Assembly: GCA_029532625.1 (NCBI GenBank)
Contig: JARFXM010000005.1
Coordinates: forward strand, 1,798,001-1,862,000
Length of the DNA stretch: 64,000 nucleotides
Direction of reading: 5' to 3'
From: Lomentospora prolificans
Taxonomy: Eukaryota; Ascomycota; Sordariomycetes; Microascales; Microascaceae
Position 1 is the first letter of the stretch, and each line of letters begins with the position of its first letter. This document shows positions 24,901 through 37,549 of the stretch, piece by piece. The position numbers and the translations under genes are program-made. The notes beneath the pieces are model-generated. The model was not told the origin of the DNA. It saw nothing but the letters and a program-made list of their open reading frames with translations, and did no database searches.

Positions 24901-27900
24901 AGCCGCGGCATGGGGGTCCATGTTCGCCGGGGTTCGGAGCGTGACGAGGACGAAAGAAACGCGCGAAGGCGTTTGGCAATATTGATTACAATGGCTTGGT
25001 GCCGAGTTGAAAATGGCCTTGTGGCAATTACGGAGTGCTCCAAGATACCGACAACCCGCGTTCCAATGGCAGGCGGCGCACGATGGACACTAAAAAGCAA
25101 AGAAGAGCGAAAAGGGACGCTAGAGAAAAAAATAAGGACGCGAGGGAAACGAAATTGCGGGTTGCGGCCCAGTCCGGGCCCGATATTCTAGGGGCAATAG
25201 GATTGCAAGAGGATTTGGTAGACAGGAAAAAAAAAAAGAGAAAAAGAAAGGGCCAGGATACACCGAAATGAGGATGCTCCTGTCAGGCCGATGAAAATTT
25301 GCGGAAATCTAGGAATTAGCAAAACAGAAAGGGGGGAAAAAAGAATTAACTCTCCGGCTGTTTTCGAGGCGCGTTTTCCGCGTCCCCCTGTTCTGTTCGA
25401 GGAGCGCGGGAAATCCGGGGTTTCGTCGTGGGTTTATGTTTCGCTGGCTGCCGGCTGTTGAGCGTTGAGTGCAGATATCGATATCCGCCTCATATACCTT
25501 GGTAGACCTGAGGCTTTTTGCTCTTCAGAGAGTAGCGTGCTCGACTGCCGGTTGCACAGTGACCGACTGCAGCTCTTTGCGTTTTTTTTTTTTGGGGCTG
25601 CCCGACGACACCTCGTGCTTCCTTCCTTTCCCGCTCTACCCTAGATTGGGCGGTAGCGAGAGCACAGGGGCGGACATGGACCATGAGGACCAGGCTCACC
25701 AGCCACGACCAGTTGCCCAATACGCGTATGAAGATAAACGAGTTAATGGCTTTGTTTGGTCAAAGTCGCAACTGAGCACGCGACCCCGTCCAGGATCCCC
25801 CGGGCGACATCTCCACCGCTAATTTGTCCTCGCTCACCAACTCCTTTGTTAAAACCGCCGGCGCCAGAAAGATCTTCGCTGGGTCCTTTTCTGCGTGTAA
25901 TTTACCATCATCGATTGTCCGACCTCTTGAACTATAGAAATTCCAGACCCGTACCCCGGCGCAGGGCTGGGGTTGGGTCTTGGCTCCAGTATTGGTCGGT
26001 TCAGTCATCGCGCATCCGTGACATCCGGGACGGTACCGGTACCTAATATTCCAAGCAATTGACTAGTGAATATTTGTACATGTTCTTAGTAAGCGCTCGG
26101 AGAGTGGCCATCGCCAAGCCGCCTTCGCGAGACATGGGACTCTTTCTCTAATAATACTGGGAATCAGCAACGACAAATCCCTGGATCACAATGAGCGACA
26201 GCCAAGCCAACTGAATCGGGGCCTGTAATCTCGTCTGAACGAATGGTGGCCGTTATGATGGGAGAACCCTTTGGAACTTAGCTGGTGGATGAAGGGCCCT
26301 GACAGCTTGGCGATTCTTGGTAGTTTAAATGGACATAGAATGCGAGCTCCATCCATTCCGTGGAAACGGTCGAGTCGTCCCTGCGTGAGCTATCCGGCAA
26401 CTGTGAAGGCCGCTTGACAGATCTCAGAGCCCCATTTTTTTCCTTTTCCTTTTTCCTTTTGTTTTCCTTTCGTTTTGTGGCCGAATTAACCGTATATTTT
26501 CCTTGTTCTCGCTTTTTCTTTTTTGGCCCGAGCAACTGCACCTCTCTGTAATCAGGAGCGACCGCTCTTTTTTTGGTCTGCCCCAGATCTTCATTGTTTC
26601 ATCTCCCCTGGGGCCGGGCTTCTTCCCCATTTTCCCGATGGTGCTGTCATTCGAGGAAGGATTCGGTCCCCGTAGTTGTTTCTTGCTGTGCCACTGGGGC
26701 TTGGAGAAAGTAATTGTAAATCTTGTCGCCCAGAAATCGCGTTCCGCTGTTTCTGTTCCCCTGAGACGGATCTCCGGGTAGGCTAATGGGTGGACGTCGC
26801 TGTTGTTGTCTGACTCGAGAGAGCCTGTGTTCTTGCGACAAGCTTGGCGGCTTGGCATTTTGCTTCACAAATTTGATGTCCCACTTTCCGCGTTGTTCGT
26901 CTCTCTCCTCGAGCGCAGGCACAGCGCCCATCACGTCACTGTTCCGTTCGGTACGTGGGCGAACCCACTACGGGCTCCAACCTCTAAATTAGCACGCTGT
27001 TCCGTGTCCTTCCTAGGGCGAGTTTTCTCTTGGGAATTTCACACAAAGCCGTTCTCCGAGCGATGGGTACTTCATTAACGGACCCTGACCATGTCGGCCG
27101 GTTGTAACTGTTATCACGGTTCATCATGCTCTTGCAATGCTCTGGCTAACGGTGCTGGAGCAAGTGGGCTGCCTCATTGCCAATTGAAGCTAAGCGCGTA
27201 TCCACCTGCCGGGTCTCCAAGGAACCTAGTCATCTCGCCAGTTAGCGCCCACTACGTCTTTTTTTTTTTTTCTTTTTTGCTCCCTTCCTCTTGGCTCTCC
27301 ATTCGCTGCTGGGTCAAATGCGCTCGGGGTGCCCAGAATCCCGAAGCTTCCGCGTTTTCACCCACATTCGGCGTGATCACTCCTGCCCAATGCCACAGAA
27401 TGCGAAATGCGACGGGTTTCCTCGCATTCGCTCTAAACGCAACCCCATCGTCTCCATTTGCATACGCCGAGTAATAGCCAGTTAGACGGCGCCGCCGGGG
27501 ATCGTAGCCCTCGGAGATAGGGCTTACAATTGTAGACTTTTGTCAGAAACCTCATGCTTGGTAATCTGGGCCGGCGCGCTCCTCGTTATGGAGGAGGACA
27601 GAAGGATTTGGGATCAGGCACACGTAGGCACGGGAGGCACGGAGCACGGAGGCCATCAGGACGCGAGGAAAACGAAGAATATCGTACGAATCTCTGAGCA
27701 TCTAAGCCCCAGAACAGCAGAGGGGGGGGATTGTACGGTGTAGCTGGCTGTCATTCGTAGCTGGCTCTTTGGGTTTGCGTGCTCATATCAGTTGTCAGAG
27801 ATTACTGCAGGGTGAGGTGAACCGCGCTTACAGAGGACAGTACAACAGAGGAGGTGAATTGTACTCAGCTCTCGCCAGGTCAGGCGCTCTGCTCGTGGTA

Positions 27901-28794
27901 CCGCTGTACATTGCCAGCTGTACAACGCTCGTACACCCCCCGTCGCCCATCTCCCATCGGCCCCGTCCAGGCCCCGGCGCCCCAGTCGGCCCAAGTTACC
28001 AGAGCCAGCCACAAGCCAAGACTCAGCGCTGCAAAGCACTTTCCCACTGATTTTTGCCTCATCCCCACCATCGTCACGGGTTAACCCAATTCCCTTTTTA
28101 TTCTTTCCTTCCGCACTTATTCCCACACCTCCCCTTATTCCTCCTCTCCCCTTCCCCTCCCCTGTGTTCTTGGTTCATCCTACCTTGGTCTCCGTCTCTT
28201 TTATCCCCGATCAACGTTCCTCATACCTCACGGCAACGAGAAAGAGTGTAAGAGAGAGTCCTTTTCCGGCCTTCACCTCTACTCTCTCCCTCTTGCTCTT
28301 GCCATTTCTGCACACCTCTTTGGATCTTTCCTCCGATCCAGCCGACGCTTGGCGACCGACGTTCCATGGCTTTGTTAACCGCTCCAAGCGACAATTCCTT
28401 GCGCACAAGATTGCTCTTCGCATCGCTGCATTAGTCGGCTTCTCGAGATAGCTACAACCGCCTCCCTGCTCGCATGCTCTCTCCGCCTTTGCGATCCTAA
28501 ATACACCCCATACTCGACGCCACGATCGAACTTTGTCATCTTCGACGATCTCTCTCGACGTAGCTCCTATTGCACGAATAAGCGCCGTATGAATCAAGAA
28601 TAATAGCAATTTACGATCAGACGAACCGATACACCTATTTCCCGAATTATCACTGTGTATTGTACATTGTCTGTGAGAAGAACGACAATCGTGCTCTTGC
28701 GACTCTCCCAATTCCCCAACGTCTCACGACGGAAATTTGCACGTATACGCACCCCTCGACTTGTACGTCCGCGCAAATATTCTGGCCGCCTACA
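21963..28794. other. 6.8 kb gene-free stretch upstream of AUR1
   Basis: I see no gene with splice sites or recognisable domains on either strand. The reading frames present (for example 22993-23514 plus, 24667-25191 plus) lack domains and normal composition. Strand composition is uneven: purine-rich plus strand at about 24,770-25,350 and pyrimidine-rich blocks at 26,430-26,530, 27,255-27,285 and 28,083-28,330. The last block is directly upstream of AUR1 and probably 5' UTR/core promoter. A long regulatory region, a non-coding RNA or a decayed accessory segment are all possible. Confidence 0.4.
28083..28330 (+). promoter_or_regulatory. Pyrimidine-rich tract upstream of AUR1
   Basis: A CT-rich tract on the coding strand, 465-710 nt before the AUR1 start codon. 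Such tracts commonly precede transcription starts of strongly expressed genes in filamentous ascomycetes. This is inferred from composition only. Confidence 0.35.
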
Positions 28795-30255
28795 ATGCAG
28801 GACATTACTTCTTTATTCTCGAAGCCGAAGCTGCTTCCTTTTACCGTCTCCGGCACTCTCAACCTCGCCAAGCTGAATCCCATCCCCCATCGGTATCGCC
28901 GCCGCATAAGGTCAAGGCAGCGATTCTATGCGCGCACCGACGAACTTACCCGCCTGAAGACATCCTTCAATGTTCTCGAGACAATCCGTGCCGTTCGGCA
29001 CCATAGGTGGACTCTCCATGACATCCAATACGTCGCCCTCGCCTTTGTTGGCCTCTCCTCCCTAATCATGGCTCCTGCGCCAGCACTTCTCAAGTTGCTT
29101 GCCCTGTTGGGCGGAACGCTGCTCATCCTTATGCCCATTACCAGCCAATTTTTCTTCCCTGGCCTCCCAATCTGGGTCTACCTAGTCTACTTCTTTTGCA
29201 GCCGGTATGTTTTGATTGCTTCGCCGTGTCATTGGAAGCTTGCAATTCGGGCGGCTTTGCGCTGTATGTTTGCCTTGGTCTAACTTGATTCTAGGTTTAT
29301 CCCTACGGAAATCCGTCCGCACATCTGGGTCCGCGTTCTCCCTGCCTTGGAGAACGTCCTCTATGGAGCAAACCTTTCCAACATTCTCTCCGCCCACACG
29401 AACCCTGTCCTCGATCTCATCGCGTGGATTCCCTATGGTATCCTCCACTTCGCTCTCCCTGCTGTGGTCGTGGGTATCCTCTTCATTTTCGGCGCTCCCG
29501 GCAGCGGCCCTTCGTTCGCCAAGGCCTTTGGTTGGATGAATATCACTGGTGTTACCATCCAGCTCCTGTTCCCTTGTACCCCGCCGTGGTACGAGAACGA
29601 GCATGGGCTTTCTCCTGCAGCTTACGGCATGCCTGGTTCTCCCGCCGGTCTGGCCCGTATCGACAAGATCTTCGGCTTCGACATGTACACAACAGCCTTT
29701 TCCACCGCCCCAGTGCCCTTCGGAGCCTTCCCTTCTCTCCACTCCGGAAACGCTGTCATCGAGGCTCTTTTCCTCGGTTACTGCTTCCCCCGCTTCCGCG
29801 CTTTCTTCGCCGGATATGTCATCTGGATCTGGTGGGCTACCATGTATCTGAGCCATCACTACGCCGTCGATCTGGTCGGAGGTGGTCTCATTGCGGCCGC
29901 CTACTTCTACATCACCAAGGCGTACTGGATGCCCAGGCCCCAGCCCGACAAGCACACGCGGTGGGACTACGAGTATGTCGATTACGGCGACCGCAAATCC
30001 ATCTTTGACGAAGAGTTCGGCTCCTACGCTCTCGGCTTCATTGACCGCCGCCCCCCTAGCGACGACGAATGGACCGTTGGTAGTAGCTCGAGCAGCTTCG
30101 CCAGCGGTAGCGGCACCCTTAGCCCCACCCTTTCTGAAGAGAGCATCACCTTCCGTAGAGACGTACTGGGAATGGACGTGAGGCCAGACCACGCCTGGGG
30201 GGACCCCACGAGGGTGACAGAGAATGAGCTGAGGCAGGTGACGGTCGCAGCGTAA
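28795..30255 (+). CDS. aur1: Inositol phosphorylceramide synthase catalytic subunit Aur1
   Basis: Two exons: 28795-29204 and 29295-30255, separated by a 90-nt intron (GTATGT...ATTCTAG); 456 aa. It is a multi-pass Golgi-type membrane enzyme that transfers phosphoinositol from phosphatidylinositol to ceramide, the step blocked by aureobasidin A. PAP2-type motifs are intact: PFGAFPSLHSGNAV with His286 and YLSHHYAVDLVGG with His325 and Asp329. The spacings (39 and 4 residues) equal those of the yeast catalytic triad His255/His294/Asp298. The last ~90 residues are hydrophilic and Ser-rich. An in-frame ATG at 28660 would add 45 residues that read as non-conserved sequence, so 28795 is preferred. 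A long gene-free region precedes it. Confidence 0.95.
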
Positions 30256-32319
30256 ATAAGCACGACGATCACGAACGAATATGCAGCTCTTCGATTCTTA
30301 TCCGCGTCGATTGACGATAGTATCTGGTGGATACGGACGCCGTCCTTCGCTGATGTTGACCCTTGCTAGACTCCAGCGAGGGAGTCCCCACACCGCCTCG
30401 ATCAATAACCTTTCGGCGACACTTGATCACTTTTTTACGTGGTTTATTCTGTACAGCTATTTATTACTGGGTAGATGCATGATACCCCTTTATACGCTCG
30501 CTACCCAACTTTTTTTTCGACTTTTTTTTTCTCTCAACACTTCCTTTGGAAGATACCCCTTGTTATGGACACGATCTCTGTTCATGAAGGATATTATTCA
30601 TACACTTGCGACATGATACATGTTGTTGAGCATATTACCCTTTTTATTGTTGTTGCATGAGCATAGCGAATATGGAAACCGGGAAATATTTCGGAATTGG
30701 CGTGGTGGGAGAAAGAGACACGAGAATTTCTGGTTTTGATTTGGTGACGGGCGGTAAAGAGACAGAGCGACCGATGGCTCGACTCGAAGCGGTTCCGACG
30801 TGTGGTTCAACTACCTGAGTCACGCCCTGTTCGATTCTGAAGGATCCATTGTCCTGTTATCATGAATCGCGACCATCCCGCGAATTCAGCGATGTTTCCC
30901 GACTTCCACAGCCGGTGCTGCGATCGAGTTCCCATTCCCGCTTTAATATTTAATATCTTTTTTCAACCGCATTTCCATCACCCAAAGCTTCTCACCCGAG
31001 ATGCTTTCAGGGTTCAATAATATTTACTCCAACTTTCTCATGGGAATGGGAAACGACTCGACTCTGGCGGAACAAGACGGGGTGTGCGAACTGCTCGACT
31101 TCCTGTATTGAGCTTTATGTCGACTCTACGCCGAGACTCAAGCAGCGCATCGAGAAAAAAGATAGGGGACAAGGGAGGGGAAATGACTTGAGGAATTCCG
31201 TCGATAATCTTTTGTTCCCCTCTGTTCTCCTTAGCTGCGCATTCTACGAAAAGAGCCGGGTAGGGCCTAGAGAAACGGTCAACGAGGACATGAAAACCCC
31301 CTAGGGAAATCATCCGCGAAGGAAAGTAATGGTATGGAATATAGGTACGGTACGGTTGACCGGTACGTTAATGACGGCGGTACACAGACGTGCCCAAGGT
31401 AGAACGGAGTAGATAATGCACGGGGGAAAGAACAAAGACCACTCGCTAGACCAATCGAAATAATACAAGAAAAAATAATTACTACTACTTGAGACTTTCG
31501 CCGCCGGTTCCGCCCCCTAACCACGCTCCTGTGATGTTAAGCAAGGATTGATTGCGGACTTGCCTCGGCGATGTGTCGGTGTCTTTTTGGAAAAGGTGGC
31601 CGGGGAGCCGCAACGCGCCCTTTGGGTGCTCCGGACGTTCCACGCCGCCTGCGGCCGCCTGCCTTATTTGGCGACGGTTATTCATTCTTACTGGCTGGCG
31701 AACACAATGTACATTCACTGAATTATCTTTTTACTTTCTTTAAACAACTTGGAATTCATCGAAACTATGGGGTCTCTCCAACCGAAAACAATATATCAGC
31801 CTAGAGAAACGAAGTCCGTCCAAAGCTCGTCATGGGGAAAAATGCCCAACAACGCCATCAAGTCGGCCGGCTACCCGTAGAGTCGACCAAAAGAGTACAG
31901 TTACATGCAGAGATCCATCTCTAATCGCCAGAGGAGGAAAACAACGGGCCCTCCGTCTTTGAGGCGTCCATGGTATCTCATGTCTTTTTTTTTTCTCCTC
32001 AATTTTAAATGTAAATCGTCAAGCGTCGTCGGACTTGACCGAACCACGCGAACCATTTCCTTGTGTTCTTTGTTTTCGTTTTTGTTCTCTTCGACGGAAT
32101 ACGTCTGTATGTATAAGCCTTCCGCTGCGGAAGACCAACGAGGGGATACGAAGAAGAGGTGTCCTATGCGGTTGGTTCGCCTTGTCGGGGGAAAAACTTG
32201 CTCGCGGGTATCTGGGGCGTTAAAGAAAAAGCGGTCAAAAGACGCCTCTTGACCAAAAGCGCAGCATCGAAATGCCGAGAAGACAACTTCTTGCTTCCTT
32301 AGAATCGCCGGTTTCCATT
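30256..32319. other. Convergent intergenic region, aur1 / RPA34-like gene
   Basis: About 2.1 kb between convergent stop codons. It contains T-rich runs around 30,508-30,531 and 31,986-31,996. No gene, RNA gene or repeat family recognised. It is long for a convergent spacer and may hold extended 3' UTRs. Confidence 0.4.
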
Positions 32320-34483
32320 CTAGGGCATTCCGGCTACATAAGGAGCCGGGACAGGCGTGACCTTCTTGACATAGGTAGGAGTACCCTCGCTGGAAGGAGC
32401 TGGAGGCTCAGATATAGACTTGGTGCGCTTCTTCTTTACCTCGCTCACTTCGCCGGACTCGGCGGATCGGCGGCGCTTCGCCTTCTTCGTATCGGCTTCA
32501 GCCTTGCTGGGACCGGTGATTGCTGGGGGTGGAATAGGGGTCTGGGGCTGGCGGGTTGTGTCGTCATCGCACTCTTCATCAGCGAACTTCACTTTGTTCT
32601 TCGACCTGGGTGTCTCCTGAACAGGCTCGCTGGCCTCTTCCAATTTGTCCTTGGACTTGGATTTGTTCTTCTTCTCCTTTTTATCTTTCTTGGTCTTCTT
32701 TGACGAATTCTCCTCAGCCTGCTTATCCCCCTTCTCTTGCTCAAGTGTGGCAATCCTAGCTCTCAGGGCTTCCAGCTCTTCGTTGGCGGACTGAAGCTGG
32801 CTCGACGCAGGGGCGTCGGCCTCTGGTGGTGGGGTGACTTTGCGCTTCTTCTTGGGGCGTTCGGTCAGTTGCGTTGGCTGCGCTACGTCGGAGCCCTTGT
32901 CCTGCTTCGCCTTCTTCTGTTTCTTTTCCTTCTTGGAACTCTTCTCGGTGGCCGGGGTGCTGGAGGGAGTAGCGTCTGTTCCCAGCTTAGGAGATCCACG
33001 TGACTCAATCCCAATAGGCTGGAACCTGGCCCTCAAGCCAGCTGGCTGCTTTGGGGCTGGCTTTGAAGACTTCGCGCTCTCAGGCGCATCTGGAGTTTCG
33101 AACGATGCATCTATGCTGTCGTCGGTCGTCTGGATAATGTTGATGCTGTGACAGCTGGCTAAAACAAGGTGTCAACGTCAAGCCACACATAATGACACGT
33201 GTATATGACTTACAAATTAAGTGATAGCTATCGCCATCTTTCAGACGGGGAACAGTGATCTTGGCGTTGGATGACACTATCGCACTAGCATGTTGTCCGG
33301 TCGCTGGGACGACCTTTTGAATCTCGAGGTTGAGTGGGGTAGAGGACGAATGTGTGAGTACCCAGAGCTTGCTACCTTCCTTTTCGGCAGACTCGAACAC
33401 GCGAGCGATTTGACCCAAGCTCTTGGGCTGCTGGAGCTTGAATACACCGCCGATCACAGTGGGGGCAGGCTCATTAGCGGTATGGGTTGTGATCCCGGGT
33501 TGGGTAGCTGCTTTAGAAACGGCAGTAGAGTTTGCATTTCGCTGGGTACCAGCGGCAGAATCAGATTCCTCGTCACTCGACTCTTCCTCAGAGCTGGAGG
33601 TCTCATCAGTACCGTTCGTCGCATTCTTGGCATTCGTGCTCTCAGCTTCCGACTCCGACTCGCTAGAGTCCTCATCGTCCGAGCTCTCCGAGTCGGAATC
33701 AGGGCTACTCGCTGGCATCCGAGCTTTTGTAGTCACGGGTTGGGCAGAGGGAGGGACGGTTGATTTTTTCGTCGTGACCTCCGACTCACTCTCGTCGCCA
33801 CTGGAGGATTCATCAGAGGAGGAACTCGTCGATGAATCCGAATCCTTCTCAAGAGCAGCCGACTTGGATTCAAGCTTAGTATTTGCCTTCTTCGCCTCAG
33901 ATTCTTCTGTAGGGAGGTTATAGATATCCGCCGCGCTCCTCGAGGCGGACGCATTCGCACGGGATACTCGGCTCGGCATCGTTTGCTCGTTCTGAAAATT
34001 GAGTGGGGTAAGCTGCTTTGCGTTGATGTGCGTTTGAGGCACTAGCTTGACGTTGACAGTAGTGGATGCCGTGGTGTATTGAGACGAGTCGTACTGCTTC
34101 GGGCCGGAACACTGGACTCGATAGGGTCGGATGCGAGGCGTATATGCCCACGAGCGTTCGTCCGGTGGTAAATAGCTGTCTGAAGTCTTTAATATAGACT
34201 TAGGTGGGCCTTGAGAGCGGGCACGGCGGTGGGTTGGGGAAGAGATCTGCTCTTCGGCGGAAGAAGAGTAGCGGGCTTGGGCAGGAAGTGAAGTGCGAGC
34301 TCGTAGTTGACCGTCCGGAAGCTCAGGCGCGCTAGTAAGCTGCGGAGGACGCGAAGCAGATCGCTGTCTTCCCCGGGTTGGGGTATTGTATTGAAGACGG
34401 GAATTGACAGGGGACGGACTATCGTCCTTGCGCTCTTCGAACCGGCGAGTGCAGCTCCTCGCTCGTTGTGTACTGGACGACAT
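32320..34483 (-). CDS. Probable RNA polymerase I subunit RPA34.5-like
   Basis: Two exons: 34483-33214 and 33158-32320, with a 54-nt intron (GTAAGT...GTTTTAG) joining YHLIS to SCHSINII; 702 aa. The first ~340 residues are disordered and very Ser/Asp/Glu-rich. A short predicted beta region follows (about 360-450): GGVFKLQQPKSL, SKLWVLTHSSSTPLNL, then KITVPRLKDGDSYHL. Next come GLRARFQPIG and a strongly Lys-rich tail with many KKxKK runs. This order (beta dimerisation domain, RxRFxPxG motif, Lys-rich tail) is that of RPA34.5, which pairs with RPA49 in RNA polymerase I. The family is poorly conserved, so the call is by architecture and short motifs. An alternative start lies at 34501. It diverges from GRC3, another rRNA gene, which supports the assignment. 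Confidence 0.58.
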
Positions 34484-35109
34484 TTTTTTTTTCCTGCTCA
34501 TATGAGAGGTTCTGCATGTGGATCACATCTGTTAGCCAGGGTTCTTCCGATGGAGGGGAATGGGGCAGTGGGGTACTCGTACACTGGGTGTGGGCGTATT
34601 CACTTGTGCTGAGAGGCTGGCTGTCAGACCCAGTAGCCTTTGGGACAGATACCCCAGCGTCTATCGCTACTCACTGTCGTAAATACCTAGGAAGACGCTT
34701 AAAATTAGGGAAATCGTAAGGAAAAGCAGAAGGAAAAAATGGGGGCTTGGTAAATTAGTATGAAGAATTTTGGAGAAGAAAATTTTGGGTGTAGGCTGCC
34801 AGCATTTGTAGAGGTAAGAGATAAGAGGGAGATGGATGGATCTCACACAAGGGTCTTGTGTAAAAACCTAAGGAAAAAAATGTTGCTCGCCGTCTTCGCT
34901 CCTTCCCTTTCATACAGTCAACAACACCCGCTACACTTGCAGATTGTATTGTTGTTATTCAATCTCTCCTTCCTTCATGGTCCTCTTCTTCGCGGCTGTC
35001 CCATAATTCAACTTTGATACACCGGGGCATCTGTATCTTCAGTGTTGTGAAGCGAAAGACTGACCGCAGGACGCCACGACGACTTGGGGGAGGCTCAAAA
35101 TCCTAGACC
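34484..35109. promoter_or_regulatory. Shared divergent promoter, RPA34-like / grc3
   Basis: 626 nt between two divergent start codons. It contains AAAATTTT at 34779-34786, which equals the core of the yeast ribosomal-RNA-processing element (AAAWTTTT), and a T/C-rich zone at 34,890-34,980. An 8-mer match alone is weak evidence. Confidence 0.4.
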
Positions 35110-37549
35110 ATGGCGGGCGAACCCGTCATGAGCGCTTTCGCCGCGCGTCAGAGGCTGCTCGCTAAGTACAAATCCGAGCCTGCGGAGCAGAAAAGCCGCA
35201 GTGGAAGTGAAGAAGAGAGCCTGGCGGCGCCAGCTCCCAGCACCACGGAGCAGAGACGACGCAAAGCGTCCGGGGCGCCTGGGGCGCAAGGAAGTGATGC
35301 AAACTCGAAGCCAACAGCTGCAAGCGGCCAGAGAAAACGGAGGCGAGTGACGTCTAAGGACAAGGTGTCCGAAGAGGGTCCCCAAGAGAACACCACCGAG
35401 CGTACCCAGGCCAAGCAGAACCAAACTTTACCTAGCCGCTCGAGATCGCCTTCGTTGTCTGCAAAAAGATCTAGTCCCGTTATCGAAAAATCTGGGTCGG
35501 GTATCGACATAGAAATGGATGAGGCCGTAAGCGCGGAGTCACCGTCCAAGGTTAACTCGCTACCAGGACCGATGCCAGACTCATCAAGCGACTTTTCCGC
35601 TCAGCGACTTCTTGTACAAAACTGCTGCATCCAGAAAGAGAACGGGGTTCTTGAGTTACGGATTGACTCTGACGAGGTATGACACAACGCCTTTGATAAT
35701 CAGCACCCTTTGCATCTCTAACTCAGTCATCTAGCGCCTTAAGCTTCCCATTGTCGGCCAGTATGGAATTCGGGTTCTCCGCGGCGAGGTTCTGATTGCT
35801 GGGGCCACACTGCGTCCATCTTCTGATATCACCTGGGTTCAAGCGCCTCTCTGCTATTCCGTCCCTATCCTTCGCTGCCCGGAGTCCTCAGTCCTAGAGC
35901 TACATCGCTATCCTTCTTCCGAAGGGTTCAGGAAACTAGGACGCTTATCGCCGCTTTACCGTACTGTTTGGAACCGCGCACAGCGGGATAGCGCCTTTGG
36001 AAACTCGTCATTCCAAATTGTGAGTTGGGTCTTCTTCTTCCCAGGTTTCGTGATAGGCGCTAACAGTTGACAGGTTTGTGGACCGGAAGACCTACCTAAA
36101 AGGTCGGTTCTCCGGCCTCTGCACTCGTCCCCGGAATGGAATAAAAAGCTGGCAGAGGTAACAGCCGAAGTATCAAAGTCAATTTCTTGTCTCGTCTGCG
36201 GCCCGAAGGGCTCAGGGAAATCAACATTTTCGAGATTTCTCACCAACCGTCTTCTCACCTCGCAATCCTCATCAGGGCGGCGAACTCGCTCGTCCAAGAT
36301 TGATACGGGTGTTATCGTTCTTGATCTTGATCCAGGGCAATCAGAATTTTGCCCACCTGGTACCCTCTCCCTAGTCCTCGTCCAAAGACCCAACTTTTTG
36401 CCGCCCTTTGGTCACCCATGGCCCGATAATCAATCCGCGACCCTGGTACGATGCCACGCCTTGGCTTCTGTCAATCCTGGAACTGATACGGACTTGTTTA
36501 TCGAAATTGCCCTGGATCTTTACAGTCACTACCAACACAGATATAACGGCTATCCTCTAATTATAAATACACCGGGGTGGATCCTTGGTACTGGCCTCGA
36601 TCTCTTAGCGCTCCTTATTAGCAACATTCGTCCTACAGAGGTACTCTACATGTCGGAAGAAGGCCCTGCAGAAACTGTTGAGGGACTTAGGGCGGCGTGC
36701 AAGTCCTCCTCTTTCACCACTCTTCCGTCACAGCAGTCTGACCCGGGCGCCCGAAAGTCCGCTACTCACCTTCGCGCTATGCAAACCATGGCATATTTCC
36801 ATATCGAGAAAAGGTCGGGAAGTCAACACCTGTCTATCAATTCCTCCCCATTATCCGCCATACCTCCCTGGCGAGTATCGTATGCTGGCAAGCGTCGAGG
36901 CATCGCGGGCCTCTTGTGCTACGGTGCACAACTGGAATCTGCCCTCCTCGCTGAGGCTATCAACGGAATGGTGCTTGCAGTAGTTGAGATTGAAGACGAG
37001 AGGGCTTTTAGGCAGACAGAACCATCCTCTCCAGATGAGGAGTCTATGGAAGTTGAAATCTCGGACAGCGAGAAGATCCTACAATGCGCAGACAGACTGA
37101 TATCATATACGCCAGAGGGTATACCTTATATTCAACAGACAGATGGCGGTACATTAGACGTCCGCTATTGCCGTACAGTGGGACTCGTGCTCGTCCGTGG
37201 AGTTGATGTGGAGAATTCTTCGCTACAGCTCCTCACCCCCATCCCGTTTTCAAAACTTGAAGAAATCCGGCAGAATGGTAGGCATATTGTGCTTGTCCAT
37301 GGACAATTTGATACACCGACATGGGCATACACTGAAGATTTATACGAGAGGGCCTGCGGCCAGGAAGACGATACGATAGGAGATGATCTGCTTGACAATG
37401 AAGACGATGAGGAAAGTGATGGTGGAGTGATCGCGGGCGGCCTCGGGGCCGACAGGCCGTGGGTCGAGGGTGTGGATAGCAATAGGAGACGCCAGGTTGG
37501 AGGAGGAACATGGAGAGTAAGACGCGATCTGGGACGGCAAAACAAATAG
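35110..37549 (+). CDS. grc3: Polynucleotide 5'-hydroxyl kinase Grc3
   Basis: Three exons: 35110-35676, 35735-36019 and 36074-37549, all phase 0; 775 aa. Introns are 58 and 54 nt. The N-terminal ~160 residues are charged and disordered. An N-terminal beta domain (RLKLPIVGQYGIRVLRGEVLIAG) follows. The kinase domain has a perfect P-loop GPKGSGKST (327-335), LDLDPGQSE just downstream (the Clp1/Grc3 family signature), and NTPGWI in the middle. The C-terminus ends in an acidic stretch and a basic tail. In yeast, Grc3 phosphorylates the 5' end of cleaved ITS2 with Las1, allowing Rat1 trimming of 25S/5.8S precursors, and aids Pol I termination. It shares its promoter with the RPA34-like gene. The sequence is intact with no missing motif. 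Confidence 0.93.

Noticed and set aside
24667..25191. 174-codon Arg/Lys-rich plus-strand frame
   Set aside because: It is the translation of a purine-rich non-coding tract (many AGA/AAG/GGA); no conserved segment.
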